A DNA stretch of 34,554 nucleotides from Phycisphaerae bacterium (GCA_012514125.1 JAAZAW010000235.1:1-34554); one strand, 5' to 3'. Shown: positions 1 through 8,157, numbered from the stretch's first letter. The notes: generated by a model from the letters alone, not told the origin. Made by a program: numbers and translations.

Positions 1-29
1 CGCTTCGACAGGCTCAGCGACCGAAGTTT
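1..29. repeat. Short dispersed repeat, copy A
   Basis: The first 23 bases are identical to 12761-12783, and 28 of 29 bases agree over the longer stretch. Both copies lie outside genes. The motif core is CTTCGACAGGCTCAGCGACC. A possible broken relative with a 5-base insertion lies near 2050-2065. Function is unknown; it behaves like a REP-type intergenic repeat. The window edge may cut it. Confidence 0.7.
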
Positions 30-189
30 TTAACATTTTTAATGCGACGGTACGACTAAATCAAAAGCGTATAAGAATTTAAATTAATAGCGATAGATAA
101 CTTTGATGTCCTTTTACCATTTTATTCAACCGCGACTTGAATTTGGCCGAAGTCTTTAATGTAACAATAAAATAGTCAGGATAAGAATA

Positions 190-1443
190 ATGAAACTTCC
201 ACAGGCTCAAAATACCTGGGACAACAACGACGATTCGAAAAAAACATTGACCCGAATTCAGATTTTCTGCCCTCAGCCCCGGCTGCCGGAACATCTCAGG
301 CCAATGCTCAATCGAAAAGATGTCCAGTGTAGTTGGGTCATGACCTATCAGGCCTTGGAAACCCACGCGCTGATGGACCAGTTCGATCTGGTGGTTTTTG
401 TTCCCGGTCCGATAACCGATGTCGAACAAAAACGTCGAATCGGAAAACTCCTCCAGACCGCCCAGCAAAAATTGATGCCGATTATCCTGGTCTCAAAAGA
501 CCCTTCACTGGCCAATCTGATTCCCATCCAGGACGATCAGGTCCTGCCGCGTGTCCAGATGGCCGACCCGGACATCAGCGTCGAGGAGTTATGGGGGCGA
601 ATCTTTGCCATGCTCAACTATTCGCCGCTTTTCAATCGAATCGAACGGCACATGAAGCATCTGGAAAAATGGGCCGATAACCTCAACAGCCGGTTTGAAG
701 AACTCCATCAGGAACTCCGTCTCGCCTGGCGGGTTCAACAGGACTTTCTACCGAAAAAACTTCCTCACACCTCTAAATTCAGGTTCGCCGCCCTCTATCG
801 TCCAGCCGCCTGGGTCAGCGGCGATATCTACGATATCTTCCAAATCGATGAAAAACATATCGGTTTCAATATCGCCGACGTCGTCGGCCACGGCGTCGCA
901 GCGGGGCTGATGACCCTGTTTGTCAAACGTGCCCTGATTACTAAGGAAATTCTCGAAAAATCGTACCATATTCTTCCCCCAAATCAGGCGCTGGCCCGTT
1001 TGAATGAAGATATTTGTAGTTTGGAACTGCCCGAACATCAATTCGTCACCGCTGCCTATGGCATGATTGACATTCAAACCGGCGAACTGACCCTCGCGCG
1101 AGGCGGGCATCCTCACCCCCTGAAATTCGATGCCGACGGTCAATTATCACTGATCGAAACCGAAGGAGCACTCCTTGGCGCCTTTAAGGACGTCAACTTT
1201 GGTATCCATCACTCCACCCTTCATGCCGGTGAAAAACTGGTTCTCTATACCGATGGACTCGAACAAGCTTTCGGTGAAGGCTCCGACGAGCAAAAAATGA
1301 TCGAACAAGTCTCTGCCTTGTCTGTAAATAAGTCCGCGCAGGAAATGGTCGACTCGCTCTCAAGCCTGCTCGATTGCCAGGAAAATTCCCTCACACCTGC
1401 CGACGATATCACCGTCGTTGTCGTCGAAGCCATTCCCGACTGA
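190..1443 (+). CDS. SpoIIE/RsbU-type PP2C serine phosphatase with degenerate receiver-like N-terminus
   Basis: Predicted cytoplasmic protein phosphatase of the PPM/SpoIIE class; such enzymes dephosphorylate anti-sigma-factor antagonists or similar partners. Residues about 20-150 look like a response-regulator fold (strands RIQIFC, FDLVVFV, MPIILVS), but the usual phospho-acceptor Asp at the end of strand 3 is Val (FVPGP), so phosphorylation there is unlikely. A charged helical, probably coiled-coil linker follows (about 150-190). The phosphatase domain (about 195-415) keeps the metal-binding acidic motifs: SGDIYDIF near 210, DVVGHG near 230, YTDG near 353 and DDITVVVV near 405. The ATG has AGGAT seven bases upstream. 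No kinase, antagonist or anti-sigma partner is adjacent, but a sigma-70 gene lies about 1.1 kb downstream. Family is certain; the target is unknown. Confidence 0.88.
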   Translation: MKLPQAQNTWDNNDDSKKTLTRIQIFCPQPRLPEHLRPMLNRKDVQCSWVMTYQALETHALMDQFDLVVFVPGPITDVEQKRRIGKLLQTAQQKLMPIILVSKDPSLANLIPIQDDQVLPRVQMADPDISVEELWGRIFAMLNYSPLFNRIERHMKHLEKWADNLNSRFEELHQELRLAWRVQQDFLPKKLPHTSKFRFAALYRPAAWVSGDIYDIFQIDEKHIGFNIADVVGHGVAAGLMTLFVKRALITKEILEKSYHILPPNQALARLNEDICSLELPEHQFVTAAYGMIDIQTGELTLARGGHPHPLKFDADGQLSLIETEGALLGAFKDVNFGIHHSTLHAGEKLVLYTDGLEQAFGEGSDEQKMIEQVSALSVNKSAQEMVDSLSSLLDCQENSLTPADDITVVVVEAIPD

Positions 1444-1463
1444 TTTCCATTAGCCCTGTAAAA

Positions 1464-1484
1464 AACTGAAAATTCAGTTATAAT
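1464..1484 (+). promoter_or_regulatory. Candidate promoter -10 box overlapping a 7-bp palindrome
   Basis: A perfect TATAAT (1479-1484) lies about 64 bases before the DUF2007 start. It abuts an inverted repeat AACTGAA-AA-TTCAGTT (1464-1479), which could be an operator. No good -35 box is visible at the usual distance, so the promoter call is tentative. Confidence 0.35.
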
Positions 1485-1547
1485 AAAACCGTACTCTCTG
1501 GAAGATGAAAAATAACCAAAAATCCAAGCATTATGAGAGGAAGACAC

Positions 1548-1880
1548 ATGGCTGAAGAACGACATGCTGAAGAACGTTATATCACAACGATCTTTTTCCC
1601 CGAAACCGAGTGGCAGGGCGATCTGATCGTCCAGGAACTTGAAGACGCCGGCATCGAAGCCTATCTGGCCAATCGGTCCAGTGTCGCCGCATGGAGCGAT
1701 GTCATGCCTCTGGTCAAACTGGAAGTGGTTGTCCCCGAAAAAGATGCGGAAAAAGCCCGTCAAATCATCGACGATTTCTTCAAAGCAAAAGGTCTTATCC
1801 CCGAATCCGAGCTGGAGGTGGAAGCCGAGCAGGCCGCCGAGGTGACGCAAGACGAACCCGCCTCAAACGAAAATAAATGA
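1548..1880 (+). CDS. DUF2007-family putative signal-transducing protein
   Basis: Small protein of about 110 residues. The segment from about residue 10 to 80 (ITTIFFPETEWQGDLIVQEL, then EAYLANRSS, then VVVPEKDAEKARQIIDDF) matches the DUF2007 pattern: a short alpha/beta domain that is ACT/PII-like in fold and has no proven biochemical role. The tail from about residue 88 is highly acidic (Glu-rich) and probably disordered. I chose the ATG at 1548 over the in-frame ATG at 1533 because GAGAGG (1535-1540) sits seven bases before 1548. The gene stands 104 bases behind the phosphatase with its own TATAAT-like box, so co-transcription is possible but not required. No signal peptide or membrane segment is present. 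Family call is good; function unknown. Confidence 0.8.
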   Translation: MAEERHAEERYITTIFFPETEWQGDLIVQELEDAGIEAYLANRSSVAAWSDVMPLVKLEVVVPEKDAEKARQIIDDFFKAKGLIPESELEVEAEQAAEVTQDEPASNENK

Positions 1881-2582
1881 AAACCATAAAATCCAATTCA
1901 GATTTACGGCTTCATTTTTAATCAGCATAGCGCCAAAAAACTCGCCAGCGACAGCAACGCAAAGCGATATTTACGCCTGAAAAAATGAGCAATCTCCAAT
2001 TGTAAGGTTGTTCGTTTGAACATCTGCATTTTCTCCAGCCTCTCACAGGCTTAGTGCAGCGACCCCTTCTTCCGAATCGCCGAAAATGAAAATGCAACGA
2101 ACATGCCATTCTATTAAAAAAAGCACCATCCATATCTCCCTGCAAATAAACACTTTATCAACAGGTCGTCCAAGGCGGTTTTTCGGGACGTTTCAAAAAT
2201 GAAACACAGGTTCGAGAGTGAAACCGAAAAGCAAATCGAAAAAATCAGTATCAATATTATAGTATTGCTTATTTTCATACGAACTTCATTGGTCCCATAA
2301 CGTATAATAGATAGGAGTGAAAAACACATAATAATACATCCCGCAGAACCGCACATCATCATCAACATCTTCCAGGGCACAAAAGGCCCGGGCAAGAATA
2401 CAAAAAAATATGGAATAATTCGCAACAAAGAATTGTTTTAAATAATAGAAGCAGCTTGAAAAACGCGAATGTAAAAAATTAATAATCAGGCCTGCATCCG
2501 TGGAGGGCAAAAATCGTCGTCCGGAAGTAGGAGGGCGAAAACTGCGGGAGAAAGAGCGTTTTATAGGGAAGGGGCCAAAAAA
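1881..2582. other. 702-base AT-rich intergenic region before the sigma factor gene
   Basis: No convincing gene was found on either strand; the open frames here have poor composition and no ribosome-binding sites. It contains a TATAAT (2303-2308), which would give a leader of roughly 270 bases to the sigma gene, and a short palindrome CAATA-N6-TATTG (2252-2267). It also holds a possible degenerate dispersed repeat near 2050-2065. The last 60 bases are purine-rich and end in the ribosome-binding site. It could hold a structured leader or small RNA, but I cannot show one by eye. Confidence 0.5.
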
Positions 2583-3575
2583 ATGATAGCAGAAGCAAAA
2601 AAGAAATATGTCGGGATCAAAACAATTGATGGCAGCCGGTTGCTCACAGGGGCCAAACGCGTTCTCGATCGGCTTGATTTTGACGATCGTGCGATCATCG
2701 AAAAAATCCTTTCCGAACCGGTGGAATTCGTAGACAATCCGGCGTTCCATACCGCTGCGGGCAAAGCCAATCTTGAAAAAAGTTTTGAGGCCATCGATCC
2801 GGAAATCTCAAAATCCGAAGCTCGCCTGTTGCCCATCGATATTTTCGAGCAGGGCGAAAAGGTCCTGGGAAATTTCAAACCGCTTAAAAACGAACAGGAA
2901 GTCACCCTGTTTCTCAAATTGAATTACGCCCGTTATCGAATCTATAAATTGATTAAGGAGAGGGAAAATAAACCCCTCACCATGACCATGGTCCCCCAGG
3001 TGCTCCGATGGCGAAAAGAAGAGCTTCTCGCGAGAAGCCAAATCACCCAGGCCAACATTCCGCTGGTCCTGGCCATGGCCAAACGAAGCAAGCTCGTCGG
3101 TGTCGATTTTACCGAACTCATCAGCGAAGGCAACATGGCCTTGCTCCGAAGTATCGATAAATTCGATGCCTCGCGCGGTTTCAAATTCAGCACCTACGCC
3201 TGCCGGGCGATCATAAAAAGTTTCGCCCGCGTTGCCTTGCGAACCAATCGGTATCGCGGACGGTTCCCGGTCGAATTCGACCCCGATCTTGAAAAAGGCG
3301 ATTTCATCGAGCAACGCCGAGAGGACACCAAGATATATTGCATGGATCGTCTGCGCGACATCCTCGGCAACGAAACTTCGGAACTTTCCGACGTCGAACG
3401 CAGAGTTCTCCAAGCCAGATTTGCGATTCACAAAGACACCGAACAGGAAAAGCCCATGACGCTCGAGCAGGTCGGACACGTCATCGGCGTAACCAAAGAG
3501 CGGGTCAGGCAAATCCAAAACAAAGCCCTGAAAAAACTCCGCTCCACCCTGGAGGACTCCATCCTCACAGGCTGA
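2583..3575 (+). CDS. RNA polymerase sigma-70 family factor
   Basis: Directs core RNA polymerase to a promoter class. Residues about 155-220 form region 2 (helices ANIPLVLAMAK, LISEGNMALLRSIDKFD, RGFKFSTYACRAI), with the canonical FSTYA aromatic motif involved in -10 melting. Residues about 268-320 form region 4 (LSDVERRVL, then the helix-turn-helix TLEQVGHVIGVTKERVRQIQ) for -35 recognition. Region 3 is short. The N-terminal 150 residues do not resemble region 1.1 of the housekeeping factor, so this is probably an alternative group 2/3 factor of planctomycete type. GGGAAGGGG precedes the ATG by about eight bases. A long non-coding space lies upstream and a strong terminator follows, so it is likely a single-gene unit. 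The regulon is unknown. Confidence 0.9.
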   Translation: MIAEAKKKYVGIKTIDGSRLLTGAKRVLDRLDFDDRAIIEKILSEPVEFVDNPAFHTAAGKANLEKSFEAIDPEISKSEARLLPIDIFEQGEKVLGNFKPLKNEQEVTLFLKLNYARYRIYKLIKERENKPLTMTMVPQVLRWRKEELLARSQITQANIPLVLAMAKRSKLVGVDFTELISEGNMALLRSIDKFDASRGFKFSTYACRAIIKSFARVALRTNRYRGRFPVEFDPDLEKGDFIEQRREDTKIYCMDRLRDILGNETSELSDVERRVLQARFAIHKDTEQEKPMTLEQVGHVIGVTKERVRQIQNKALKKLRSTLEDSILTG

Positions 3576-3598
3576 CATCCATTCGTCAAACTCATTAT

Positions 3599-3636
3599 AA
3601 AAAAACGGCTCCTTATTCCAGAGGGGCCGTTTTTTT
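3599..3636 (+). terminator. Rho-independent terminator after the sigma factor gene
   Basis: Stem ACGGCTCC (3605-3612) pairs with GGGGCCGT (3623-3630), with one G-U pair. It is flanked by a run of seven A upstream and seven T downstream, with a 10-base loop. The A/T runs on both sides mean it could work in both directions. It starts 24 bases after the sigma stop codon. Confidence 0.9.
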
Positions 3637-3678
3637 ACAACTCCCCAACTCCCTCGACTTCTTCGCCGCCCCCGACTC

Positions 3679-3707
3679 TTCCAACTTCTCCCCATCTCTG
3701 GTATAAC
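3679..3707 (+). promoter_or_regulatory. Possible promoter for a leaderless methyltransferase mRNA
   Basis: TATAAC (3702-3707) ends eight bases before the ATG at 3716, with a weak TTCCAA -35-like box 17 bases upstream. Transcription would begin at or next to the start codon. No Shine-Dalgarno sequence precedes the ATG, which fits a leaderless message. The -35 match is poor (3 of 6). Confidence 0.35.
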
Positions 3708-3715
3708 ATACACCC

Positions 3716-4912
3716 ATGAACAAAGAAATCTTTACCTGTGAAATTCTGGACTTTCTAACCAGCTCTGCCGGAGCCGAAGTCCTCACGCTGGCTCGCGACC
3801 TGGATATCTACAATCCCGGCGATGCGATGAAACTTCGCAAACACTGCACCCCCGAACAAGCCCGCGCCGTTCTCGAACTCACCGAGCTTCGAAAACGGGC
3901 ACGCGACAAATTCACCCTCGCCGATTCCATGTTCTTCGACCGTGTCGGATACGAACAATCCAGCAGCCAAATCCTCGCAGAATACAAAGCCCGGCGAATC
4001 GCTTCAAATTACACCGGCGAACGAATCCTCGACCTCTGCTGCGGCATAGGCGGCGATACCATCGCGCTCGCCGGCGTCGGTCCCGTGTTGGCGGTCGACT
4101 TTTCTCCCGTTCGCATCAAAATGACTCAGATGAACCTCAAACTTCACAGCCTCGCCGATCGCTGTGAATTCCAATGCAGCGATCTGAACCAACTTGATTT
4201 ACAAGGTGAGCTGTTTCACATCGACCCCGACCGTCGAGTCCTCAAACAGGCCCGAACCGTCAGCATCGATGAAATCTCTCCCTCGAAGGAATACATCGAC
4301 CGTCTCATCTCAAAAATCCCTCACGGTGCTATCAAACTCTCGCCCGCCACCGATTTTTCAAATCTCCCCTGGCCCGGCGAACTCGAACTCATCAGCCACA
4401 AAGGTCAATGCCGTCAACTCATCGTCTGGACAGGCCGATACGCCCACGCCAAACTCCGAGCCACCACTCTCCCAAGCGGCGAAACCATCGACGACACCAT
4501 GCCCCAACGTCTGGAAATCAGCGAAATCGGAAAATACCTCTACGACCCGGACCCCGCAATCACCAGACTGCGACTCCTGCCCCAACTCGCAGGACTCATG
4601 GAACTCGACTTCATCGCCCCAGGCCAAATTGTCTTAACCTCAAACCAACTCATCGCCAACCCCCTCGCCCGCGCGTATCGCGTCGAAGAAGTCCTGCCGT
4701 ACCACGAAACCAAAATCAAAAAACTATTCCGAAGTCGTCCCACCGGTCCCGTCACCGTAAAACCACGCGGCGCCGACGTCAAAGTCGATCAATTAAGCAA
4801 ACAGCTCTCCGGAAAATCCGCCCCCGAAAAACACCTCTTCCTCTTACGGCTGGACAAAAAAATCCAAGCCGTAATCACCACCCTGGAAGCAACAGAATCC
4901 CCAACAAAATAA
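3716..4912 (+). CDS. Class I SAM-dependent methyltransferase with C-terminal THUMP-like domain
   Basis: Predicted methyltransferase, probably acting on RNA, judged by the THUMP-like tail; the true substrate is not known for this family. Residues 1-95 are helical. SAM-binding motif I (ILDLCCGIGG) is near 103-112, followed by the acidic strand VLAVDFSP. A post-I segment (FQCSDLNQLDL) and a conserved DPDRR near 170-175 follow. The tail from about 325 (YHETKIKKLFR, then GPVTVKPRG) is typical of the THUMP-like family. No Shine-Dalgarno is visible and a TATAAC box lies just upstream, so the mRNA may be leaderless. The third codon position is strongly C-rich, unlike plus-strand genes after 10 kb, which are G/T-rich there. 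It converges on the HerA-like gene across a 78-base repeat-containing gap. Confidence 0.85.
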   Translation: MNKEIFTCEILDFLTSSAGAEVLTLARDLDIYNPGDAMKLRKHCTPEQARAVLELTELRKRARDKFTLADSMFFDRVGYEQSSSQILAEYKARRIASNYTGERILDLCCGIGGDTIALAGVGPVLAVDFSPVRIKMTQMNLKLHSLADRCEFQCSDLNQLDLQGELFHIDPDRRVLKQARTVSIDEISPSKEYIDRLISKIPHGAIKLSPATDFSNLPWPGELELISHKGQCRQLIVWTGRYAHAKLRATTLPSGETIDDTMPQRLEISEIGKYLYDPDPAITRLRLLPQLAGLMELDFIAPGQIVLTSNQLIANPLARAYRVEEVLPYHETKIKKLFRSRPTGPVTVKPRGADVKVDQLSKQLSGKSAPEKHLFLLRLDKKIQAVITTLEATESPTK

Positions 4913-4950
4913 ACACCTTTTAATTTTGCCCTTTGCCATAATTCTCCTTC

Positions 4951-4985
4951 CCCGTAGCCCGCAGCCCGTCGCCCGTAACCCGCAA
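4951..4985. repeat. Heptamer tandem repeat CCCGYAR, five units
   Basis: Five consecutive 7-base units: CCCGTAG, CCCGCAG, CCCGTCG, CCCGTAA, CCCGCAA. They fill the gap between two convergent genes. The reverse complement of the same heptamer occurs three times at 10958-10978. Confidence 0.85.
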
Positions 4986-4990
4986 CCGCC

Positions 4991-6799
4991 TCACTCTTTC
5001 TGTGGCCGTTCTTGCTTCAACCATCGCCCGATCGTCTGATCCAGCAACTCCGGAGGCTGGCTCTTCGACCACGCTTCCACAAAATCAACGTTATTACTCG
5101 CAGGCCGACGTTCAGGCGGCGTGATCAACGTCCGTAACGGCATCGGAACACTATCCCCCAGCACAAACGCCTCCCCAGGACTCAAAATCGGCAGCATCTG
5201 AATCAAATTCGCAAACTGATCCGAAACCACCTTCGTAATATAATGCTGATCTTCCGGATTATTCATCCTCAGCACGATCATATTGTTACACTGACTCAAC
5301 ACCGTTCGAGATAGCTCGCTGGGCCGCTGCGAAACAACAATCGCGCTCACACCATATTTTCTACCTTCCTTCGCCACTCGCTCCACCGACACCCGCGCAA
5401 AACTATTCTTAATTTCATTATCCGGGATATACGTATGCGCCTCTTCAAACACCATCACGATAGGTCTTCGAAAATTCACCGGCGTATAAAAATTGTAATC
5501 GAAAATCAGCCTCGTAATCAGTCCGATCGTCAGATCGATAATATCAAAAGGAATACCGCTTAAGTCCACAATAGTCAGATTCTTTCTAGGCTCCAGATCG
5601 CCCGTGAGCATCTTGATCAACCAGACGATCATCTCCGACCAGTCCGTCCGCTCTTCCATAATCTGCGGGAAAAGCCCGCTGAAAAGTTTCGACTTTTTCG
5701 CATGCTCGACCGGATGAAGCAAAAAATCATACCGCTTGTCGTTATATTTATGTTCGATCTGATCGATCAAACCGGTCAGTTTCTGAAAATACAGCGCATG
5801 CGGAATTTCACCCTGCGGATTGCCCTGATTAAACTGCGACTTTTGCGTCAGCAGAATTTCTTCCTGCTCTGGCAGCGACAAATTCCGCAATGCCGTCCGT
5901 GAAAACGCATATCGATCGGTATTGATAACAAACCTCGCCTGGTTCATGTTCTGCGCATACGTCAAAAAATGGTCCAGCGAAAAATAAATCGGCGTATCGA
6001 CATTATACGTCGTCAGCAACTCAAGATTTTTCGCCGAATTCTTCTTGAGCTTGATCAATGCTTCCTTAAAAAACGACACCTGGTTGGCGATGATCGTCGG
6101 GTCCGATCGATCGATAAACAGCGAATCAAGCTCCTGATATCTCAAAAGCCAATAGGGCACCACCAGGTCGTTTTCATCCAGATACGTCACGTTCGAATCC
6201 ATTTGGCCGTTTTCGTTGCTGAACGCCTTGCGATATTCCCCATGAAGGTCGAACATGATCATCTGCGTATTGGGATGTTTGATCGATTCCCCGATAATCT
6301 TCGCCACCGTACAACTCTTGCCCGCGCCGCTATTGCCCAGAACCGCGGCATGTCTCGAAAAAAACTGTCTGCCGTTAAGAAAAACCTTATAATCGGTATT
6401 AAGAGCGAATCGTCCCAGCATAAACGAAGACGACGTCAGGAGCGTTTCTCCCGCGTCGGGCCGATCGAAAATCGCATCCAGGTCCTGAGCTTCCCCTGCC
6501 ATCACCGCGTCGCCGATCATCGGATACTGGTGTACCCCGCGATAAAAACGTCCCTGGGATATTTGTCCGATCAGGTGCAGATTCATCGTCCCTGCCTGCG
6601 ATTCGGTAACTTCCAGCCCCGTCACCAGCCCGATCACTCGCGCCTCGCCCACCGGCACAACCAGAAAGCTGGCGATTTGTCCAAGCCGATCTTTTCTACC
6701 GCTCTCCAGATAATCCGCCATCAAAGCGACCCGAACCTGATCACCCTGAACACTGATAATCTGCCCAATCTGCCGTTCAGTCTTCGTTTCCTGTATCAT
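4991..6799 (-). CDS. HerA-like DNA translocase ATPase (HAS-barrel plus DUF87)
   Basis: Hexameric FtsK/HerA-superfamily ATPase, expected to move DNA during repair or end processing. The N-terminal 90 residues look like a HAS-barrel (GQIISVQGDQVRVAL, then ASFLVVPVGEARVIGLV). Walker A is GNSGAGKS at 155-162. Walker B with its acidic pair is IVMVFEEAHTYIP near 446-458, and the conserved SQRPSEL follows near 488. Length (602) is usual for bacterial HerA-like proteins. The start has AAGGAAAGG just upstream on the minus strand. The nuclease partner NurA, often next to archaeal HerA, is absent here, as is any SIR2 or other effector, so this reads as a stand-alone housekeeping copy rather than a defence operon. 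Confidence 0.88.
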   Translation of the reverse strand: MIQETKTERQIGQIISVQGDQVRVALMADYLESGRKDRLGQIASFLVVPVGEARVIGLVTGLEVTESQAGTMNLHLIGQISQGRFYRGVHQYPMIGDAVMAGEAQDLDAIFDRPDAGETLLTSSSFMLGRFALNTDYKVFLNGRQFFSRHAAVLGNSGAGKSCTVAKIIGESIKHPNTQMIMFDLHGEYRKAFSNENGQMDSNVTYLDENDLVVPYWLLRYQELDSLFIDRSDPTIIANQVSFFKEALIKLKKNSAKNLELLTTYNVDTPIYFSLDHFLTYAQNMNQARFVINTDRYAFSRTALRNLSLPEQEEILLTQKSQFNQGNPQGEIPHALYFQKLTGLIDQIEHKYNDKRYDFLLHPVEHAKKSKLFSGLFPQIMEERTDWSEMIVWLIKMLTGDLEPRKNLTIVDLSGIPFDIIDLTIGLITRLIFDYNFYTPVNFRRPIVMVFEEAHTYIPDNEIKNSFARVSVERVAKEGRKYGVSAIVVSQRPSELSRTVLSQCNNMIVLRMNNPEDQHYITKVVSDQFANLIQMLPILSPGEAFVLGDSVPMPLRTLITPPERRPASNNVDFVEAWSKSQPPELLDQTIGRWLKQERPQKE

Positions 6800-6876
6800 C
6801 CTGAAACCTTTCCTTCATCTATACCGCTTCCATCAATCCACCCACATCTCCCTCGCCTCGCGCTTATCACGCCGCT

Positions 6877-6934
6877 GTCATTCCCGAGAAGGCCCGAATC
6901 CAGAAACGGCTCAAGCCGTTGAACAATCCTCTTC
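6877..6934. repeat. 58-base dispersed intergenic repeat, copy 1
   Basis: The reverse complement of 10988-11045. The inner 39 bases (6896-6934) are identical and include the palindrome AACGGCTCAAGCCGTT (6905-6920). The outer part is a decayed CCCGC-loop-GCGGG hairpin. Intergenic, with no protein coding. Confidence 0.85.
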
Positions 6935-7108
6935 TCCCGACCTTCCTCTTTTATCGACGAAAAACACCACCCAATTAAGCTCTTTCATCGCCCGATAAAA
7001 ACATTCCTCTATCACTTTGGAACCGATGAAAAACCGCTTTTTTTACCCCATTTCCGAAAACATCTTTTTCACCGTTTAATGAAATTTTTTTAAGGAAAAC
7101 CGCAATTG

Positions 7109-7120
7109 GCCTTGCAAGGC
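7109..7120. promoter_or_regulatory. 12-bp perfect palindrome over the pyrF -35 box
   Basis: GCCTTGCAAGGC is a perfect palindrome that contains the -35 hexamer TTGCAA, a position suited to a repressor or activator. It may be chance at this length. Confidence 0.4.
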
Positions 7121-7140
7121 TCCCTATAAAGAGATATAGT
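7112..7140 (+). promoter_or_regulatory. Sigma-70 promoter for pyrF
   Basis: TTGCAA (7112-7117) and TATAGT (7135-7140) are separated by exactly 17 bases. The expected transcript start, about 7147, coincides with the start of a 26-base inverted repeat. This is one of the best-formed promoters in the window. Confidence 0.65.
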
Positions 7141-7145
7141 TTCAG

Positions 7146-7171
7146 CGTAAGATATACGTCTATACCTTACG
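7146..7171. promoter_or_regulatory. Inverted repeat at the pyrF transcription start
   Basis: Arms CGTAAGATATA and TATACCTTACG surround a 4-base centre, with one mismatch in 11 pairs. It starts at the predicted +1, so it could be an operator on DNA or a 5' hairpin on the mRNA. There is no run of T after it, so it is not a terminator. Confidence 0.6.
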
Positions 7172-7218
7172 TTAAAGTTGGTAATGAAACTTAATCTCGT
7201 AATTAAGAGGGTACATAA

Positions 7219-8157
7219 GTGTCCAGTAATTTCGCTGACAGATTATTGGAGGGGATAAAGGCAAAAGGGTCGCCCATCGCTGTTGGACTTGATCCGCAAT
7301 ATTCCCGTTTGCCGCTGGTGATTCGTGAAAATAAAGAACTCAACGATGAATTGGATACCGAATCCGCCGTTGATGCTATTTTCGACTTCTCGACCAAGAT
7401 CATGCGCATCATTGCGCCTCACGTCGCAGCCGTCAAATTGAACATCGCCTTTTTCGAAAAATATTATTGGGAAGGCATCGAAGCCTACTATAGCCTCGTC
7501 GAAGAAGCAAACGATCTGGGACTCGAAATCATCGGCGACGTCAAACGAGCCGATATCCCCGATACAAACGAAGTCTATTCCCGGTCGCATCTGGCGAACC
7601 CCGAATTCACCAACATGGAAGACCTCCTCGCCCCCGATGCCGTCACTGTCAACCCATACTTCGGCATCGAAGCTCTCAGGCCGTTCTTCAACATCGCCGC
7701 CGAACAGGGCAAGGGAATCTTCGTCGTCTGCCGATCAAGCAACCCCGAAGCACACGAAATCCAGGATTTCGTCAACGCCGACGGTAAAAAACTCTATGAG
7801 CATGTCGCGGAACTCATCTCGAAAGTCGGCGCAGAACCTGCCATGATGGGAAACCATGGCTATAGCTGCCTGGGCGCCGTCGTCGGTGCCACCGACCCCG
7901 ACGCCGCAAAACAACTTCGCGAAATCATGCCTCATACCCTCTTCCTCGTACCAGGATACGGTACCCAGGGTGGAACCGCCGATGCCGCCAGGGCCTGCTT
8001 CAAGGACGATGGCACCGGCGCGATTGTTACCGCCACTAGAAGCATCATCTATGCGTATGAGTCCGATCAATATAAAGGCAGCCCCTCGTGGGAAAAAGCA
8101 GTCGAACAGGCTGTGATCGATATGAAAGAACAAATCAAGGCAGTACTAGGCGGATAA
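7219..8157 (+). CDS. pyrF: Orotidine 5'-phosphate decarboxylase (PyrF, long type)
   Basis: Converts OMP to UMP, the last step of de novo pyrimidine synthesis, in the cytoplasm. The 312-residue length and the opening FADRLLEGIKAKGSPIAVGLDPQ fit the longer (type 2) bacterial class. The catalytic D-K-D cluster is in GDVKRADIPDTN near 106-117. Substrate-phosphate-binding segments follow (VNPYFGIEALRPF; LVPGYGTQGG near 240). Start is a GTG at 7219 with AGAGG eight bases upstream. It has its own promoter and hairpin, and no other pyrimidine gene is adjacent. murD follows after 178 bases with no clear terminator, so partial read-through is possible. Confidence 0.95.
   Translation: MSSNFADRLLEGIKAKGSPIAVGLDPQYSRLPLVIRENKELNDELDTESAVDAIFDFSTKIMRIIAPHVAAVKLNIAFFEKYYWEGIEAYYSLVEEANDLGLEIIGDVKRADIPDTNEVYSRSHLANPEFTNMEDLLAPDAVTVNPYFGIEALRPFFNIAAEQGKGIFVVCRSSNPEAHEIQDFVNADGKKLYEHVAELISKVGAEPAMMGNHGYSCLGAVVGATDPDAAKQLREIMPHTLFLVPGYGTQGGTADAARACFKDDGTGAIVTATRSIIYAYESDQYKGSPSWEKAVEQAVIDMKEQIKAVLGG

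Larger units (their letters stand above)
6800..7218. other. Divergent 419-base intergenic region between herA-like gene and pyrF
   Basis: Contains one 58-base dispersed repeat copy (6877-6934), an AT-rich stretch with several T and A runs (7030-7100), and the pyrF promoter with two palindromes (7109-7171). No gene is apparent. Confidence 0.6.

Noticed and set aside
1918..2145. 75-residue minus-strand frame
   Set aside because: Arg/Cys/Trp-rich composition without a recognisable fold or start signal.
2114..2428. 104-residue hydrophobic open frame on the minus strand in the long intergenic region
   Set aside because: No ribosome-binding site, low-complexity AT-driven residues (Phe/Ile/Met/Cys), and it overlaps the probable sigma-gene leader; it looks like chance.
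2808..3713. 301-residue minus-strand frame
   Set aside because: Shadow of the sigma factor gene; it also runs through a strong terminator hairpin.
5969..6922. 317-residue plus-strand frame
   Set aside because: Entirely opposite the HerA-like gene, which has full Walker motifs; Arg/His-rich shadow translation.
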